A DNA stretch of 64,000 nucleotides from Malus domestica (taxonomy: Eukaryota; Streptophyta; Magnoliopsida; Rosales; Rosaceae). The DNA lies in the NCBI RefSeq assembly GCF_042453785.1, contig NC_091669.1, positions 11,358,501-11,422,500 on the forward strand, read 5' to 3'. The position numbers and the translations under genes are program-made. The notes below the pieces were generated by a model. It was not told where the DNA came from. It searched no databases and was given only the letters and a program-made list of their open reading frames with translations. Numbering within the stretch: position 1 is the first letter of the stretch; each line of letters opens with the position of its first letter. This document shows positions 25,282 through 37,369 of this stretch, piece by piece.

Positions 25282-25732
25282 AAGTTGAGAGATGCAGCGA
25301 ACATTTTCGTACCTCAAACGCCTTGAGTTTGAATTTCCGCCTTCACCAATATCATTTGATAAGATGACAACTACATGTATGAAAATAAGACAATATGTTA
25401 AATAAAACAAAGTAAAGAAACACTTCAGCACATATATCAAACTGTTATTTATCTTCTAGAAAGAACGATTCTTTAAATATAGATAATCAAGTTTTCCTCG
25501 AACCAAAGTACGAAAAGAATAGAGTGATTTCCACATTCTTTTTAGACATCCTATTTATTTCTGAATTTTGTATTAAATAAATAAAAAAAGAATTAAATGG
25601 CGTAAATAAGTAGAGGTGTAATGAAGTCAAAGGATAGTTGAATGTGGTGGTGGGTAGATATTAGACGCATTTGCTCGCTTTCTCTCTACCAAACCAAAAC
25701 GTATGCTCTCTCTCTACCAAACCAAATCATAT

Positions 25733-25765
<33 letters not shown>

Positions 25766-25871
25766 CAGACCAGTTACTTGGGATGCTATCAACAACAACA
25801 CATTAATAACCCCATCACCTTCTCTTCACAACCCAACTTTCCTCTTTGCAACTTCTTCTTCTCCTGATAAC
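25282..25871 (+). promoter_or_regulatory. Promoter and 5' UTR exon of the hydrolase-like gene
   Basis: The downstream copy of the duplicated block, followed by a CT-rich leader and a probable 5' UTR splice: donor AAC|GTAAGTTG near 25873 and acceptor TTTGTACAG near 26029, just before the ATG exon. The transcription start is not determined. Confidence 0.55.
25734..25763 (+). repeat. (CT)15 microsatellite in leader
   Basis: Thirty-base uninterrupted CT repeat in the probable 5' UTR; the upstream block copy has only a short interrupted version. Confidence 0.95.
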
Positions 25872-26067
25872 GTAAGTTGTCATTGTTCGTTTGATAAATT
25901 GTTTCTGTTTCGGCTTTCATCTCAAAATTTTGAACTTCAGTGCTCCTAATTCTGGAACTAATTATCTTAATTATCTGGGATTAAACAGTTCATATTTTCC
26001 CCACTTTCTGATTAATTTGTTTGTACAGTTCGTTGGATTATAACCCGCGAGTTAATTATTCGTTTAA

Positions 26068-29000
26068 ATGGCTCAGGAAGTTGTAACTTCTGATGAGGTA
26101 ATCTACCTTGTGCATTCCTAATTGCCTGAATCAAAAGAGAAACTTTGTTCTTTTACTTTTGCTAAATTACCGCCTGCGAATTACTTGACGCGTGTGTTTG
26201 TGGGAATAATTTTTTAGGTTCTTGTTGGAGAAGAAATAGAGCGGGTGAGGTTGATCACACTGAACAGGCCTCGTCAATTGAATGTCATCTCATCCAAAGT
26301 GGTACGTTAAATAAAGTCGATATGCTCCTATTTGTGCTTTCGGTAGGGTTGGGGTACGATACGTGCCCAATACGTGCCGATATGCTCCGGATACGTATCT
26401 GAACGCATCCGTTGACCAGAGGAGGTTGGGGGGGGGGGGGACAGATCTCTGTGTAGAAGAGAGATCTGCAATTGGAAAGAAGGTGACGGCGGCAGATTTT
26501 ATTGTGCTAGGTACTTAGGGTTTTTAATTTAGTTTTTTACTGCAATCAGGTTTCTTTGCTAGCTGAGTACTTGGAAAAGTGGGAAAAAGATGACAATGCT
26601 GAGCTTGTAATTATCAAGGTTAGTTCCAACGATCCCGGAATCTTGAACTTCCTTTGGTGCTCCTTGTTTAAAACGCCAATATACAATGTTAACGAAGCAG
26701 TTCAACTTCGGCTACAAACATAACAATACAGATTTTAGGCCTAGCCACTTGACATGCTCTGGTGTTCTTGTGTAGGGATCAGGCCGAGCTTTTTCAGCTG
26801 GCGGGGACTTGAAAATGTTCTATGACGGCAGGAAATCAAGTAAGCGCTCTCTTTTGCGAAAATATTTAAGTTCCTAATGTATACCGAAAGTGAACTTGCC
26901 CATAAATCTCTTTTGGCAGAGGATTCCTGCCTTGAAGTTGTTTACAGAATGTATTGGCTTTGCTACCACATTCATACTTACAAGAAAACACAGGTAATGC
27001 TTCAAAAGAAAGTAATCCTAGCTTTCGTGTGATGCATGTATTTAAAGTTTACGTCGTTGTTGAAGGTATCACCGAAACATTCATGTTATGGTTAGGTGGC
27101 TCTGGTCCACGGAATTTCAATGGGTGGAGGCGCATCTTTGATGGTCCCAATGAAGTTCTCAGTAGTCACTGAAAAAACTGTGAGTAACATCTCTATCTTT
27201 GGTGTTCATCGGCTTGATATCTATTTCTGCACAGTGACATCAAAACTTTTTGTGGTATATTTCATGATAGGTTTTTTCCACTCCAGAAGCTAGTATTGGA
27301 TTTCATACAGATTGCGGTTTCTCATATATGCATTCCCATCTTCCTGGGTTTCTCGGTAAGCATGCTGAAAAAAGGAAAACAAAGTTTCCAGCATTTTTTC
27401 GGAAACTGATTGATATCATGTGGGGAATGCAGGGGAGTTTTTGGGCTTAACAGGAGCAAGACTGAATGGTAAGGAACTGGTTGCGGTTGGACTGGCAACC
27501 CATTTTGTCCCTCTTGAGGTAATTTTCTGACTCTTCACTATAGTTTTTCCCCTTCTCACTCTTCACTATAGTTTTTTCCCCACCGAAAACCAAGTCTTGG
27601 AAAGTTGGAAGGATTGCCTCAGAAGATTTGAAAATCTAAATGACTGCATTTTACCTTACTACATTTTCTATGGTTGTTTTGAGTCATCGGTAACGATATC
27701 AGCTAAGTTGATTTCAGTCTTCTTTGTAGTTATTATATCAAACTGAAATTTTATATTGAATGGGTTTTGTACAATGTACATCAGAAATTATCCGATCTAG
27801 AGAAGCGTTTGATAAGTTTGAACTCCGGAAATGAGAACGCGGTCAAAGCTGCAATTGAAGAATTTTCTGTGGAAGTCAAGCCTGATGAAGAAAGTGTTTT
27901 AAACAAGTAAAAAAATCTTACTTGCTGATTCTTAATTTCTAGTTCTACTTCAATCCTTTGAATCAACATACTAAGCTCCTTATATCGATATCATTATGCT
28001 TTCCTCCCCTTACAGGCAGTCAATAATTGACGAGTGCTTCTCCAAAGATACAGTGGCTGAGATTATACAATCATTTGTAAGTTGCTTTTTTTCATTTCTT
28101 AATTAACAGATAAACGAACAATTATAGATTCATGCATTTTCTCAAGCATAAATTCAACAAATGTGTTTGTTTCCCAGGAAGTAGAGGCAAAGAAAGAAGG
28201 AAATGGATGGATAGGTCCACATCTCAAGGGCTTAAAAAGATCATCCCCTACGGGATTGAGAATAACACTGAGATCGGTACGATTTCTTGCAGTTTGATCA
28301 GATGCATATTGCGTTTTGAGTCCTCGTGGCCATGGTATTGTTTGGTTAGGGGGGAATTTTCGTGTGTTTTTGGTTAATGCAAGCCTGAAAGGATTTATGT
28401 TTTAAGACTCACCTAAAGATGCATCATCTGTTGTGGTCTGTGTCTCTCTTGATTTGAACATCCACGGGAATCCAACCCATGCGTAATTCGTTTTGCTTTC
28501 GATAGATGCATTGCGTGCTTAAGTTGCCTCTGCCATTTTATTCTCCAGATTCGAGAAGGCAGGAAGCAAACGTTGCCTGAATCTCTGAAGAAGGAATTTA
28601 GACTCACAATAAATATACTGCGGTCCAAAATTTCTGAGGATGTTTATGAGGTAATTGTTGTATAACGATAACTAACTAGACCATATTACTATGGACATTC
28701 CTACGCTGAATATACCATCTCGCTCCCTGCTTCCGGAGTGTACTAATCTTGTATTTTGATATGAAGGGTATTAGAGCTCTCACTATTGACAAGGATAATG
28801 CTCCCAAGGTAATCCCTCTCTTTCCATTAATCGTTTACCGGTTCTATGTGTTACTACCAGAGATCAAATTATCTAAAGATTACAGTCACATCTAAAGACG
28901 AGAAAATGTGTATTGTTGTTGGTTGTAGTGGAACCCGCCGTCTCTTGACAATGTGGTGGATAAGAAACTAGACCTGGTCTTCCAGCCGTTCGAAGAAGAT

Positions 29001-29198
29001 TTGGAGCTCCAGATTAAGGAACAGGAAGAAAACAGGTAAATGCGGCTTCGTATCTCTTGTATCTGAACAACGCTGTGGCTAATCGGTAGTTCAACGGAAG
29101 AAAAGAAAGAATGACGAGTATGCTTTTATTTACTGAATTGCAGGTGGGATGGCAAGTATGAGAATTCAGCTTATGCATCCCTGAAGGTGACCGGGTAA
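26068..29198 (+). CDS. 3-hydroxyisobutyryl-CoA hydrolase-like protein (crotonase fold)
   Basis: Enoyl-CoA hydratase/isomerase-fold acyl-CoA hydrolase like Arabidopsis At1g06550 (HIBYL-CoA hydrolase-like 5). The characterised family members act in valine degradation. Coding exons: 26068-26097, 26218-26301, 26550-26618, 26776-26839, 26920-26993, 27096-27179, 27271-27355, 27433-27518, 27785-27906, 28016-28076, 28178-28276, 28549-28650, 28767-28808, 28929-29035 and 29144-29198. All are GT-AG and in phase, giving 387 aa. Oxyanion-hole segments are GSGRAFSAGGD (62-72) and HGISMGGGA (112-120). The family's catalytic acidic pair is present as PEASIG (E141) and TDCG (D149). The C-terminal half includes GLTGARLNG, SIREGRKQTLPESLKKEF and ALTIDKDNAPKWNPP. 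The protein ends VTG, so there is no PTS1 peroxisomal signal. Exact substrate not shown. Confidence 0.95.
26428..26440. repeat. Poly-G run in intron 2
   Basis: Thirteen consecutive G, unusual in this AT-rich intron; prone to length error in assembly. Confidence 0.9.
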
Positions 29199-29849
29199 AC
29201 AAGATGCATATCTGGTCACGGTTGAGCTTGTTCCTTAAAAGTATTATCTTATGTCATTAGCGCAAGTATCGACGTTTTGTGTTGCATTTCTTCCAGCCTA
29301 TTTGCATGAGTTGTTCGCCTTGATGAAAACCGTTGTAATGTAATTCAGATTCGGAGTATCGATTATCCATCCGAGACTCTGAGAACATAATGTAATAAAC
29401 TAGAGTGTTTCCCTTGTTCTGGCAGGATAGATATCAAATGTGGTCACAGACGAGCGGAAAAAAGAGCGGGAAATTTGGAAAAACACGACTAAAATTCATG
29501 AAATCCTTTTTGTAGTACCAAAACTAAACTATGATCATATGACATAAACTGATGGCCCCAATTCACAAATGCTTACAATATATCGTGTATGAAAATGAAA
29601 CTCCTTCGCCTTAAAACATATTCATCCTGTCGTGTACAATGTCAAGAATATGCACACGCATCGTCGACAAGAATAAATTTAAAACAAAGGGATAGGATGG
29701 AGGCAGAAAAAACTAAGAAACGAATCGGTCCCTAAAAGTGTGAAAATTTGATGAAGCTGCAACATTTTGTGAGAGAGTCAATTTGAGTCGACCAAGCACT
29801 TCACCATCTTTCGCTTGAGAGGCAGCATCAGCAGCTTCCTTGGCCATGC
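29199..29849. other. 3' flank of hydrolase-like gene
   Basis: Probable 3' UTR followed by non-coding DNA. A minus-strand open frame runs through 29713-29850, but I recognise nothing in it. Confidence 0.45.
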
Positions 29850-29976
29850 CAATCCGGAGAATACTTCGCTTTAAATGGACATGTGGTGTGCCCAGGGAGT
29901 CCGGCTGCTGTAAAAATCGCCAGCCTTGCTTGGCTAGTAGTGCCAAATTGCAGGCATGTAAATCTTGAAATCCCAA
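29850..29976 (-). pseudogene. LINE reverse-transcriptase fragment
   Basis: The minus strand reads GFQDLHACNLALLAKQGWRF and LQQPDSL, then, in another frame, PFKAKYSP. This is the conserved region downstream of the RT domain in plant L1-type LINEs (usually ...FNLALLAKQGWR...KAKYFP). Short and frameshifted; no endonuclease or RT core nearby. Confidence 0.8.
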
Positions 29977-32460
29977 TCCTCCTTTTATATATTATGGGTC
30001 GAATTTGGTTAAGAAACAATTGAGTTACGAAGCTTTGAAAATTGTCCAAACTTCTGGCCAACAGCTCCGGGATACTTAACGGAGTTTTTAACGGAATGAC
30101 CAAAATAATGGATGGTGGAAAATCTCAGGGACCACTTTTATCGATTTGAAATGTTAGGGATCAAAATGATGAATTATGCAAATCTCATGGACCATTTTGG
30201 TTATTTAGCTTTTTCTTTTTCTGTGGGTCAACCCTCACCCAAAATGCCATCAGTTGGTATGTTAAAATCAAATGTGACATGTCAACATTAGCTAGGAACT
30301 TTTATGATTGGTTCATGTGATATTCTGATGTATCCCTCCTTTAGTATGTGGTAATTATAAAGCAGCATATCTCATCATGGTTCTTCTTACGTACAGCCTG
30401 TTAAGGATGTTTAACATCCTAATCCTATATTATCTGCAAATCACTGCAGTAAAACTGTGTTTCAAAATCAACGACTTTTCCTAAACTTTGTTATTTTAAA
30501 TTTCAAAATCTACATTTTCTAAATTTTGTTTCAAATAATCAATTAAGATTTGGTTTTCACATAGGGAATTGTTATTAGTACTACAAAAATCTCATTCTAC
30601 ACTCCTCCCAAGTGTATTTTTTTTTTTCTAATTATAGAAAGTTTGGAGTGTCAAATAAGATTTTTGAAGTGCTAATTGTTTTAAATAATTCATGTCGAGA
30701 ACCACCTTGCATAAGCATTCTTACTGCAACTATCTTGTACTCTTACAAGTATTTTATGTGATTTTAACCCTCTTTGCGTAAGTACTAAAAATCCTATCAA
30801 TGGTATAGTGAAACCTTTTTCCTTCTTAATTATCTCCTACAATAGGGATTCAATTTCTTGTGTACAAATAATCATATGATGTATCATATGAGGAGAAATA
30901 ATTTTATCTGAAAGTTCATTAATTCATAAACAAAGTTATTCTTGACTTGATTAAGCCTAAGCTTCTTATAATTACATCCAGTTTTATTGCTATTACTAGT
31001 ACATTTGACAACTAGGTGAGTTTCATATAATATACAAGTTTCTGCTATTGTCGAGCTATCATCATTTTCAATCAAAACTGTATTAGAGTTTTGATAAAGA
31101 TCAAATAATGTGCATTATGTTCTACTTTAGTTCCCAACCTATAAAAACATAAAGCAAAGACGCTTTTCGAGTGCAATGGCCTTTTTCGTTTACATACTCT
31201 GCATGCGCTGTTACAAAGAGCTAATCTCGCCTAATCATTCTCTATTTTTATCAGGAGAACAAAAACGTTTTTATGCTTTAAGATTAATATGGTTTAGAAT
31301 ATTAGATTGTTGATTGAGGTTACCAACTAAAAAACATCAAAATAAGATAAGGGTCTGTGTCAAACACGTATAAGTTACAAAATGGTAATCATGAATTTGA
31401 AGGAATCCAGAGGTGGCTGTATTTGAAAAGGGAGGACAACACACACAGAGCTTTTCTTATGCAATCAAAGATTAGATTTCCCACAACCAAAAAGTATATA
31501 TGCATGACCTACGCTGTCTTGGTCCACCTGCCTCTTAAAATACCGAGAAATGATCCATACTATTCACTAATTACTTCACTTCGCCATCTGTTCTACATCA
31601 TGGATAATTTAACAGCTTGGATTAGTCTGAGTTAAAATTTAAAAGGATCAGTTACTAAATAAATCGATCTAGTAATTTACCAATGTGAGACGCAATACCA
31701 GGGGTGTCACGACCTCCCTCGCTTGATTGCCTAACATCCTCGTCAAGGTCCGCCCGCCCGCTATCAGATTTTTGATATTTTTTTGTTAAAATTCATCACA
31801 CCAAAGCGAGCTCTAATGGAAATAAAGAAAACAATAAAAACAAGTTTACTGATGTTTTATTTATTTTTTATACAAAACAAAAATGAAAAACGGAAGATTT
31901 GAACTTGGGACTTCGAGTGCTAGGACAATCCTTTACTGTTAAGTGTGAAATGCTTTGTGTTTTTTCAATGGGTTGGTGCAACATGTTAGACTTGTGAGTT
32001 ATGTACAGGCACACCATATATTGGTTAGTGGAGAGCAGAAAACCTGACATTCTTTTTGCTCGATGAAATTCCACACTCTTCCATCAACCCAAAAAGTATG
32101 TCAAAGTGGAACCCCACAAGGTTGAAACATCAATTCATATTTCAATTATCCTCCACTTTCTTTTCTTACTCTCATTCATTTAGACCATCAACGTCCATGC
32201 AATTCCCATCCTTATTACATTAAAGACATCCCACTTAGCATTCTTTTAAGCCAAAAGAAACAGACTGAATGGTTAATCTCACAAACTTTTAAGCATCTTT
32301 CTTGATCAGTTTGTTCTCTTACATTTTGACATATCTGTTGTTTTTGAAGTGGGGTATTTTGCATGTGCCTTATTGTCTGCAGCTGACATCCAAAGCGCTT
32401 TCCAAATATATAATATTAAGCTTAGGGTTTGTTTCTTCATTTTATCATAGAGAAAGCAAG
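29977..32460. other. Intergenic DNA before the b561 gene
   Basis: About 2.5 kb with short unsupported ORFs. The part near 31700-31760 (GTGTCACGACCTCCC...) looks retroelement-derived, but its limits are unclear. The last ~150 bp presumably hold the promoter and leader of the next gene. Confidence 0.45.
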
Positions 32461-33118
32461 ATGAAGTTTCTGCAGAAACTGGGTTTCTTCTGCATTCGTT
32501 CAAGTCTTCTTCTTTTTCTTGTTTCGCCGCTCGTCAGCTCCTCTCAAGAACACATGAAGGGTGGAGGCAGTCACAAAGACAACATTCATAAGGTAATACT
32601 CCACTCCATCTAATTACTTTGTGAAGGAATTCAAATGCTCATAACTCAGAATTTTGGTGCATGACTTTTACAGCAGATGAGTCACAAATTATCGTTTGAA
32701 ATCAGACTCCACGGGTTTCTTCTTTGGGCTTCGATGGGGTTCTTGATGCCTGTAGGAATACTTGCTATCAGAATGTCACAGAGAGAGGAATGTGGAAGAA
32801 GGCTCAGAATTCTTTTCTATGTTCATGGTTTTTCAGAGGCAAGTTCATCTATTTACTGTTACATTATCATTCTGCTCTCTAATAATCTAGATTAACATTG
32901 AATTAGACTTTTCAATAGTTTTAGATTTCTTTCACTTAAAAACGATTAAAATTGCTTTGTTCATGAAACCTGACTCACCCGTCTTTCCTATTTTGCTTTG
33001 TGTTTTTGGTTAAAAAAAAAGATTAAAAATGCAAGTGGTAGATTTCCTAGGTGAATAGGATATTTCTCTTCAATGAAGAGTTTCGCAGATTCAAACCCTA
33101 CCTTCCATGTAATAATAA

Positions 33119-33149
<31 letters not shown>

Positions 33150-34923
33150 AAAGACTACAGTGTTTATGAAAACTAAATTATTTAAGCTACATGCTTATTT
33201 ATTAGGGTCAGATACCCCGCTCTTACTTATAAAGATGGTGAAAGGAAATTAAAACTAAAAAAATTATTTTTTTTTTGTTTAAAGGAGATTATGATTAATG
33301 CTTAGAGAGCAAGACAGGAGTATCTTTATAATTTTCTGGGTAATTAGAAACTCAGAGCTTCTGATTTTTTTTCATTTTAAATTACATGTGTGTGTGGAAC
33401 ATAATTATAGTGTTAGGTGCTGAATTTCCCTGATGTCAAATCCCATCATTCACACAACTAATTATATGTAGTGGCTTTTGATTCGATTCGATTAATTACG
33501 ACATGACATGACTTTAATTAATTCTTGCTTGATTAGTTTTGTTCAACAGATGCTCTCTATCCTTCTTGCAACAGCAGCAGCAGTGATGTCCTTCAGAAAC
33601 TTCAACAACTCCTTCAACAATAAACACCAAAGAGTTGGCTTAGGCCTATATGGCCTCATATGGTTGCAAGCCCTAATAGGGTTTATAAGGCCACAAAGGT
33701 AAATTATCAAATCCAAATGTCCTCACCAAAACAAAATAAAACGAATGTGCTTTATCTTTGGGGTGCTAGGAAAGTGTGGTTGTTTGAAAGCACTTCCAGT
33801 GTTGGAAGGTACCCCCGGGCAACAGCCTATTGAATCCCCTACAGTGAATAGTAACTGCCTTTAATAAACAGTAATTATCTTTTACATCTCCATCCCTAAA
33901 CTGAATAGCCATAGCAATATATAATAAAATATTAGTATTTATTATTTTATAAAATAATAAAAAAATATATTTGTAATTTCGGATATGATTTTTAATCAGT
34001 CTCGTTGTACCACGTGTCATTAGATAAGAAATTACAACCCAAAGTATTTGAGAAAATACAAAATTGTGGTGTAAGTTAGAAGATAATGATAAGATATTTA
34101 TAGAAAAATTAAATCTTTTTTTTTAATTTTTAGATTTTTTTATTAATTTTTTTTTTACATTTTTTATTAATTTTATAACGTGGCTGACGTCATCATGAAG
34201 TCAGCCTTGCATCAGCGCGCCTTAGGTGCCCGGGCCGTGGATTCCTGCCTCCCCTCTCCCACGGGCCCGCCCCTAGCCCAATTGCTCGCATGGGCTGGAG
34301 CAAGGAAGGTTGGCGATTTGGGTTTTTGAGCAGCCGGTCCCCCTGGCAATGCACAACGTTGAACTTGCTTTGATAGAGCAAAAATACGCAAATGTGGGTT
34401 AGGCTAGTTGAACAGTCGGCCTGTTCCATTTACCAAAGCTTGACCCCCCACTTCATAGTTTAAAGTAGTTGAATATCGCCTTATCAAAACAACAAATCTA
34501 AAAGTACAGAAACTCCGCAACGAGTCTTCAGTAAGTGTGTGAGAGGAAACAAAAGGCGAAAAATAATTTAACTTACGAGTTAATTACAGTTTTTCTTTAT
34601 TCCTATACAGGGGATCCAAGGGAAGAAGCGTATGGTTTTCTGTGCATTGGATTCTTGGAACTGCAGTGTCACTGCTTGGGATCCTCAACATATACACAGG
34701 ACTACAAGCCTACCATGAGAGGACCTCAAAAGGCATAAAGCTTTGGACCATAATTTTCACTGCTCAAGTCTCTTTCATGACCTTCTTCTACCTATTCCAA
34801 GACAAATGGTGGTACATCCAAAAGCAAGGAGTGCTTCTGGGCCATGAACCAGTAAGGCCCACTGCAGATCAAGTCCTTTTGCCAATAGAAAAGCAAAAGC
34901 GAGCAGTCACTGATTCTTGCTGA
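32461..34923 (+). CDS. Cytochrome b561 domain-containing membrane protein
   Basis: Integral membrane electron-transfer protein of the cytochrome b561/ferric reductase superfamily, without a DOMON domain. Exons: 32461-32592, 32674-32838, 33550-33698 and 34611-34923, giving 252 aa. N-terminal signal peptide ([19 protein letters not shown]), then five hydrophobic helices, including [48 protein letters not shown] and [19 protein letters not shown]. Likely haem-ligand histidines: H57 (RLHGF), H95 (YVHGF), H125 (NKHQRVG) and H161 (SVHW). The intron after exon 2 has a GC donor (AGAG|GCAAGT); GT use there would break the frame. The exon 2 acceptor is CAGCAG, so one Gln may be optional. Intron 3 (912 bp) holds extra, probably inserted, sequence. 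The electron donor and acceptor cannot be inferred. Confidence 0.92.
33111..33151. repeat. (AAT)n/(AAAT)n microsatellite in intron 2
   Basis: Short AAT then AAAT repeats. It follows a tRNA-B-box-like string (GCAGATTCAAACCCTACC, ~33089), so it might be the tail of a SINE, but ends and target duplication are not convincing. Confidence 0.8.
33770..34440. other. Probable inserted DNA in intron 3 of the b561 gene
   Basis: This stretch differs in composition from the intron ends: an AT-rich middle and a GC-rich block at 34200-34350 (CGTGGATTCCTGCCTCCCC...). It resembles transposon-derived sequence, but I could not define termini or a target duplication. Confidence 0.35.
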
Positions 34924-35457
34924 GAAGTGTTCCCTCCTATTCTTAATACATAATATATATGTCTTCAACTTTTTCACAGAAAATGATTTCCACATTCCCT
35001 TTCTCTCCCCTATTCTTCTCCCGTTGGATTGAATAGATCGAAAGGAGAATCAAGGGACAAGCAAAGGGAGGAGTGTAGAAGGAGAAAATGGGATTTGCGG
35101 GAATCATTTTCCCTTCGTCTCTAGGAATAGTTGGTGTTTGTAGCAGGTGAAACACTGGGTGTTGGGATGAGGAATTCTTCCAATAAGATGAACTAATGGT
35201 GTTTTTGCTGGTATATTTTGAAATTATTTGGTAACAGACACCATTAACTGAAGTTTGTAAGTAGGATTCTGTATAAGATTTGGAGATTCTGTGAATATAA
35301 ACAGATTGTAGATTTTTACCAAGTCATTAAGGGAATGCGATTCCAAGAAGTCGGTGTATGTACCCCCCTTTAAACAAAAAATGAAGCATTTGAAGCACTG
35401 CATCTCCAAATTTTATAGTTAACTGAATTTCTCTATACTAGTTCAGTAGTATATATG
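34924..35457. other. Intergenic region between convergent genes
   Basis: The 534 bp between the stops of the b561 gene (+) and the plastid protein gene (-) must hold both 3' UTRs. Nothing else seen. Confidence 0.6.
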
Positions 35458-36766
35458 TCATGGGAAAAGCTGTACATAACCTGTCAATATGGCGATTCCT
35501 AATATTACAAGAGGTGGAACAAGCACAAATGCTCCAATGGTGGCAAAGAAAACTGAATCATTCCTCTTCGATACTTCGTTTAAGTAAGCCTGTCGTTTGA
35601 TATTTCGCTTCTGAGAGACGGTTAGAGCCTTGGCACTCACCTTTTTAAAGTTTTTACCGAGTGGAATGACGAAATCCCCGTCTCTGTCCCCAACCAACTG
35701 CGCTAGCTGCTGACGGATTGTAAGTTTTCGGGAGTTGCCATCACTAACATAACCTGGCAATCAAATATGTAACTTATTAGCATTCTCATTCTTCAAATTT
35801 CTGAGCAACACATGATACGTTTTTGTGTCTGTTTCGGTATATGGACAGAATTGCATACTGGCGTTAACTGATGAGCTAGAAGAGGTAAGTTGCTCCAAAA
35901 GATCCAGCTGTGTGCGAGCAGATGACGATGATCCTATAAAGAAGAAGGCATATCAAAAGTGTTTCAAGCATTTTAGGGTTACAAAGTGAAGTCAATGTAC
36001 TCTAAATTTCAGGTAATCAATGCCAAAAGAAAATCAACTGCTTTTCAAAGGGAACGAAATAAAAGATGCTGGCAACCAGAAGTTGAATACCAGATTACAT
36101 AGCTATGAAATTCTCTCCATTATTATCAATTACATTAAAAGGGAGATCGAGGGTCATAATTAAACAGAAGAGTGCAAAAGGTCAAAAGGGTGTGCAGAAA
36201 TCACTTCCCGTAAAAAAAAAACATGATATAAGAAGCCGCAAATAGAGTGTTAGTGGCATGTTAAATTCCTTACTCTTAGGTGCTAGTTGAATCAAATTGT
36301 TATATAGCTGACAGTGTAAAACCTGTGATTAGATTGTTTATGTAGCAGAAAGTGAAAAGCTGTGATTAGATTGTTTAGAAGTGCTTATAGAGGAAGCCAC
36401 TAACAACATCCTCCAGTGTTCTTGATACGCTCAAGGGCTGACTAAATTGATCAAACAGAGGACTTGTTACTTCAAACAAAGTGACTTATCCAGTAAAGTT
36501 TAGTGTTTTAAATAATGAAGAAGCATACTTTTCGAACCCAGATCACATAAGAACTAAATCGATAATACGCTAACAAAAAGCATACCGGAGAAAGAAGCGG
36601 GAGGGTCTTCCTCTTTAACCCAACTCTCAGTTCCGTCTGACGAATGAGCTGCATATGTTCTAAAAGGATACAACTTGAGGTGGGGTTTGTGCTTTGGGTT
36701 TAGAAATGGAGGAGGAGGACTAAAAGAAGAAGAAAATGAAGAAGCAGCAGTTAAATTCAGGGCCAT
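35458..36766 (-). CDS. Putative plastid-targeted membrane protein, unknown function
   Basis: Three exons on the minus strand: 36766-36586, 35933-35859 and 35753-35458, phases consistent, 183 aa. N-terminal ~45 residues are rich in Ser, Ala and Pro with few acids (MALNLTAASSFSSSFSPPPP), typical of a chloroplast transit peptide. A Ser-rich linker follows (SSSSARTQLDLLEQL), then a conserved-looking domain with LTIRQQLAQLVGDRDGDF, IPLGKNFKKVS and LTVSQKRNIKRQAYLNEVSK, and one C-terminal hydrophobic helix (SVFFATIGAFVLVPPLVILG) ending GYVQLFP. I recall plant homologues of this C-terminal half but no assigned function. The gene converges on the b561 gene and starts ~600 bp left of the SINE at 37013. 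Localisation is inferred from composition only. Confidence 0.85.
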
Positions 36767-37012
36767 AATTCTATGAGATTTGGTTGTGTGAGTTTACAAG
36801 GTTCTTCATTGGCCATGGAGGCCTTTGAGGCTAATACTTCAGTTGCGCCTCCTGTCGCATTACACCCACACCTCAATTTATTATTTATATGGACTAAAAT
36901 AAATGCGGGAAATTGCTCCTCCACATATTGACACATAAACCACTTGAACGTGTCTTTTGTCCATGTGGAAAATTAAACAAATATTTGTGAAGCAAAATAA
37001 CTATTATTTCTC

Positions 37013-37166
37013 TACCGATGACATTTCTCTTTACTTGTGATTGAGAGGTTTTAGGTTTGAATCTCGTAGATGACGAATTCGATACTAAATTAGGTAGCAC
37101 CATTGTGTAGCTTAACCAAACTTGTCCCTCCTCTTGGTGTAAAATATATCTTTGTACTTAAAAAAA
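37013..37166 (+). mobile_element. SINE with poly(A) tail
   Basis: A ~154-bp element with a B-box-like string (GGTTTTAGGTTTGAATCTC), ending in an A-rich tail, flanked by a 14-bp target duplication AACTATTATTTCTC at 36999-37012 and 37167-37180. Its A box is degenerate. Its sequence is distinct from the SINE at 40450. Confidence 0.8.
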
Positions 37167-37369
37167 AACTATTATTTCTCACCCACATTTAGTAGCCTAA
37201 TTGAATCAAACTAATCTATCTAGTGATTAGGATCAGTCTTAATCTATCTAGTGATTAATTTTTGGTTCGGTTTGGTAAGTCGGTTTTCATTTTCTTCAAA
37301 TCGAGAACCAAATTGGAAGGTTGGTTTGATCTGAGTTTTGACTTATTTAGTCAACTCATTATTTCTTTT

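Noticed and set aside
31357..31635. 92-codon plus-strand ORF
   Set aside because: Non-ATG start, no domains, no splice context.
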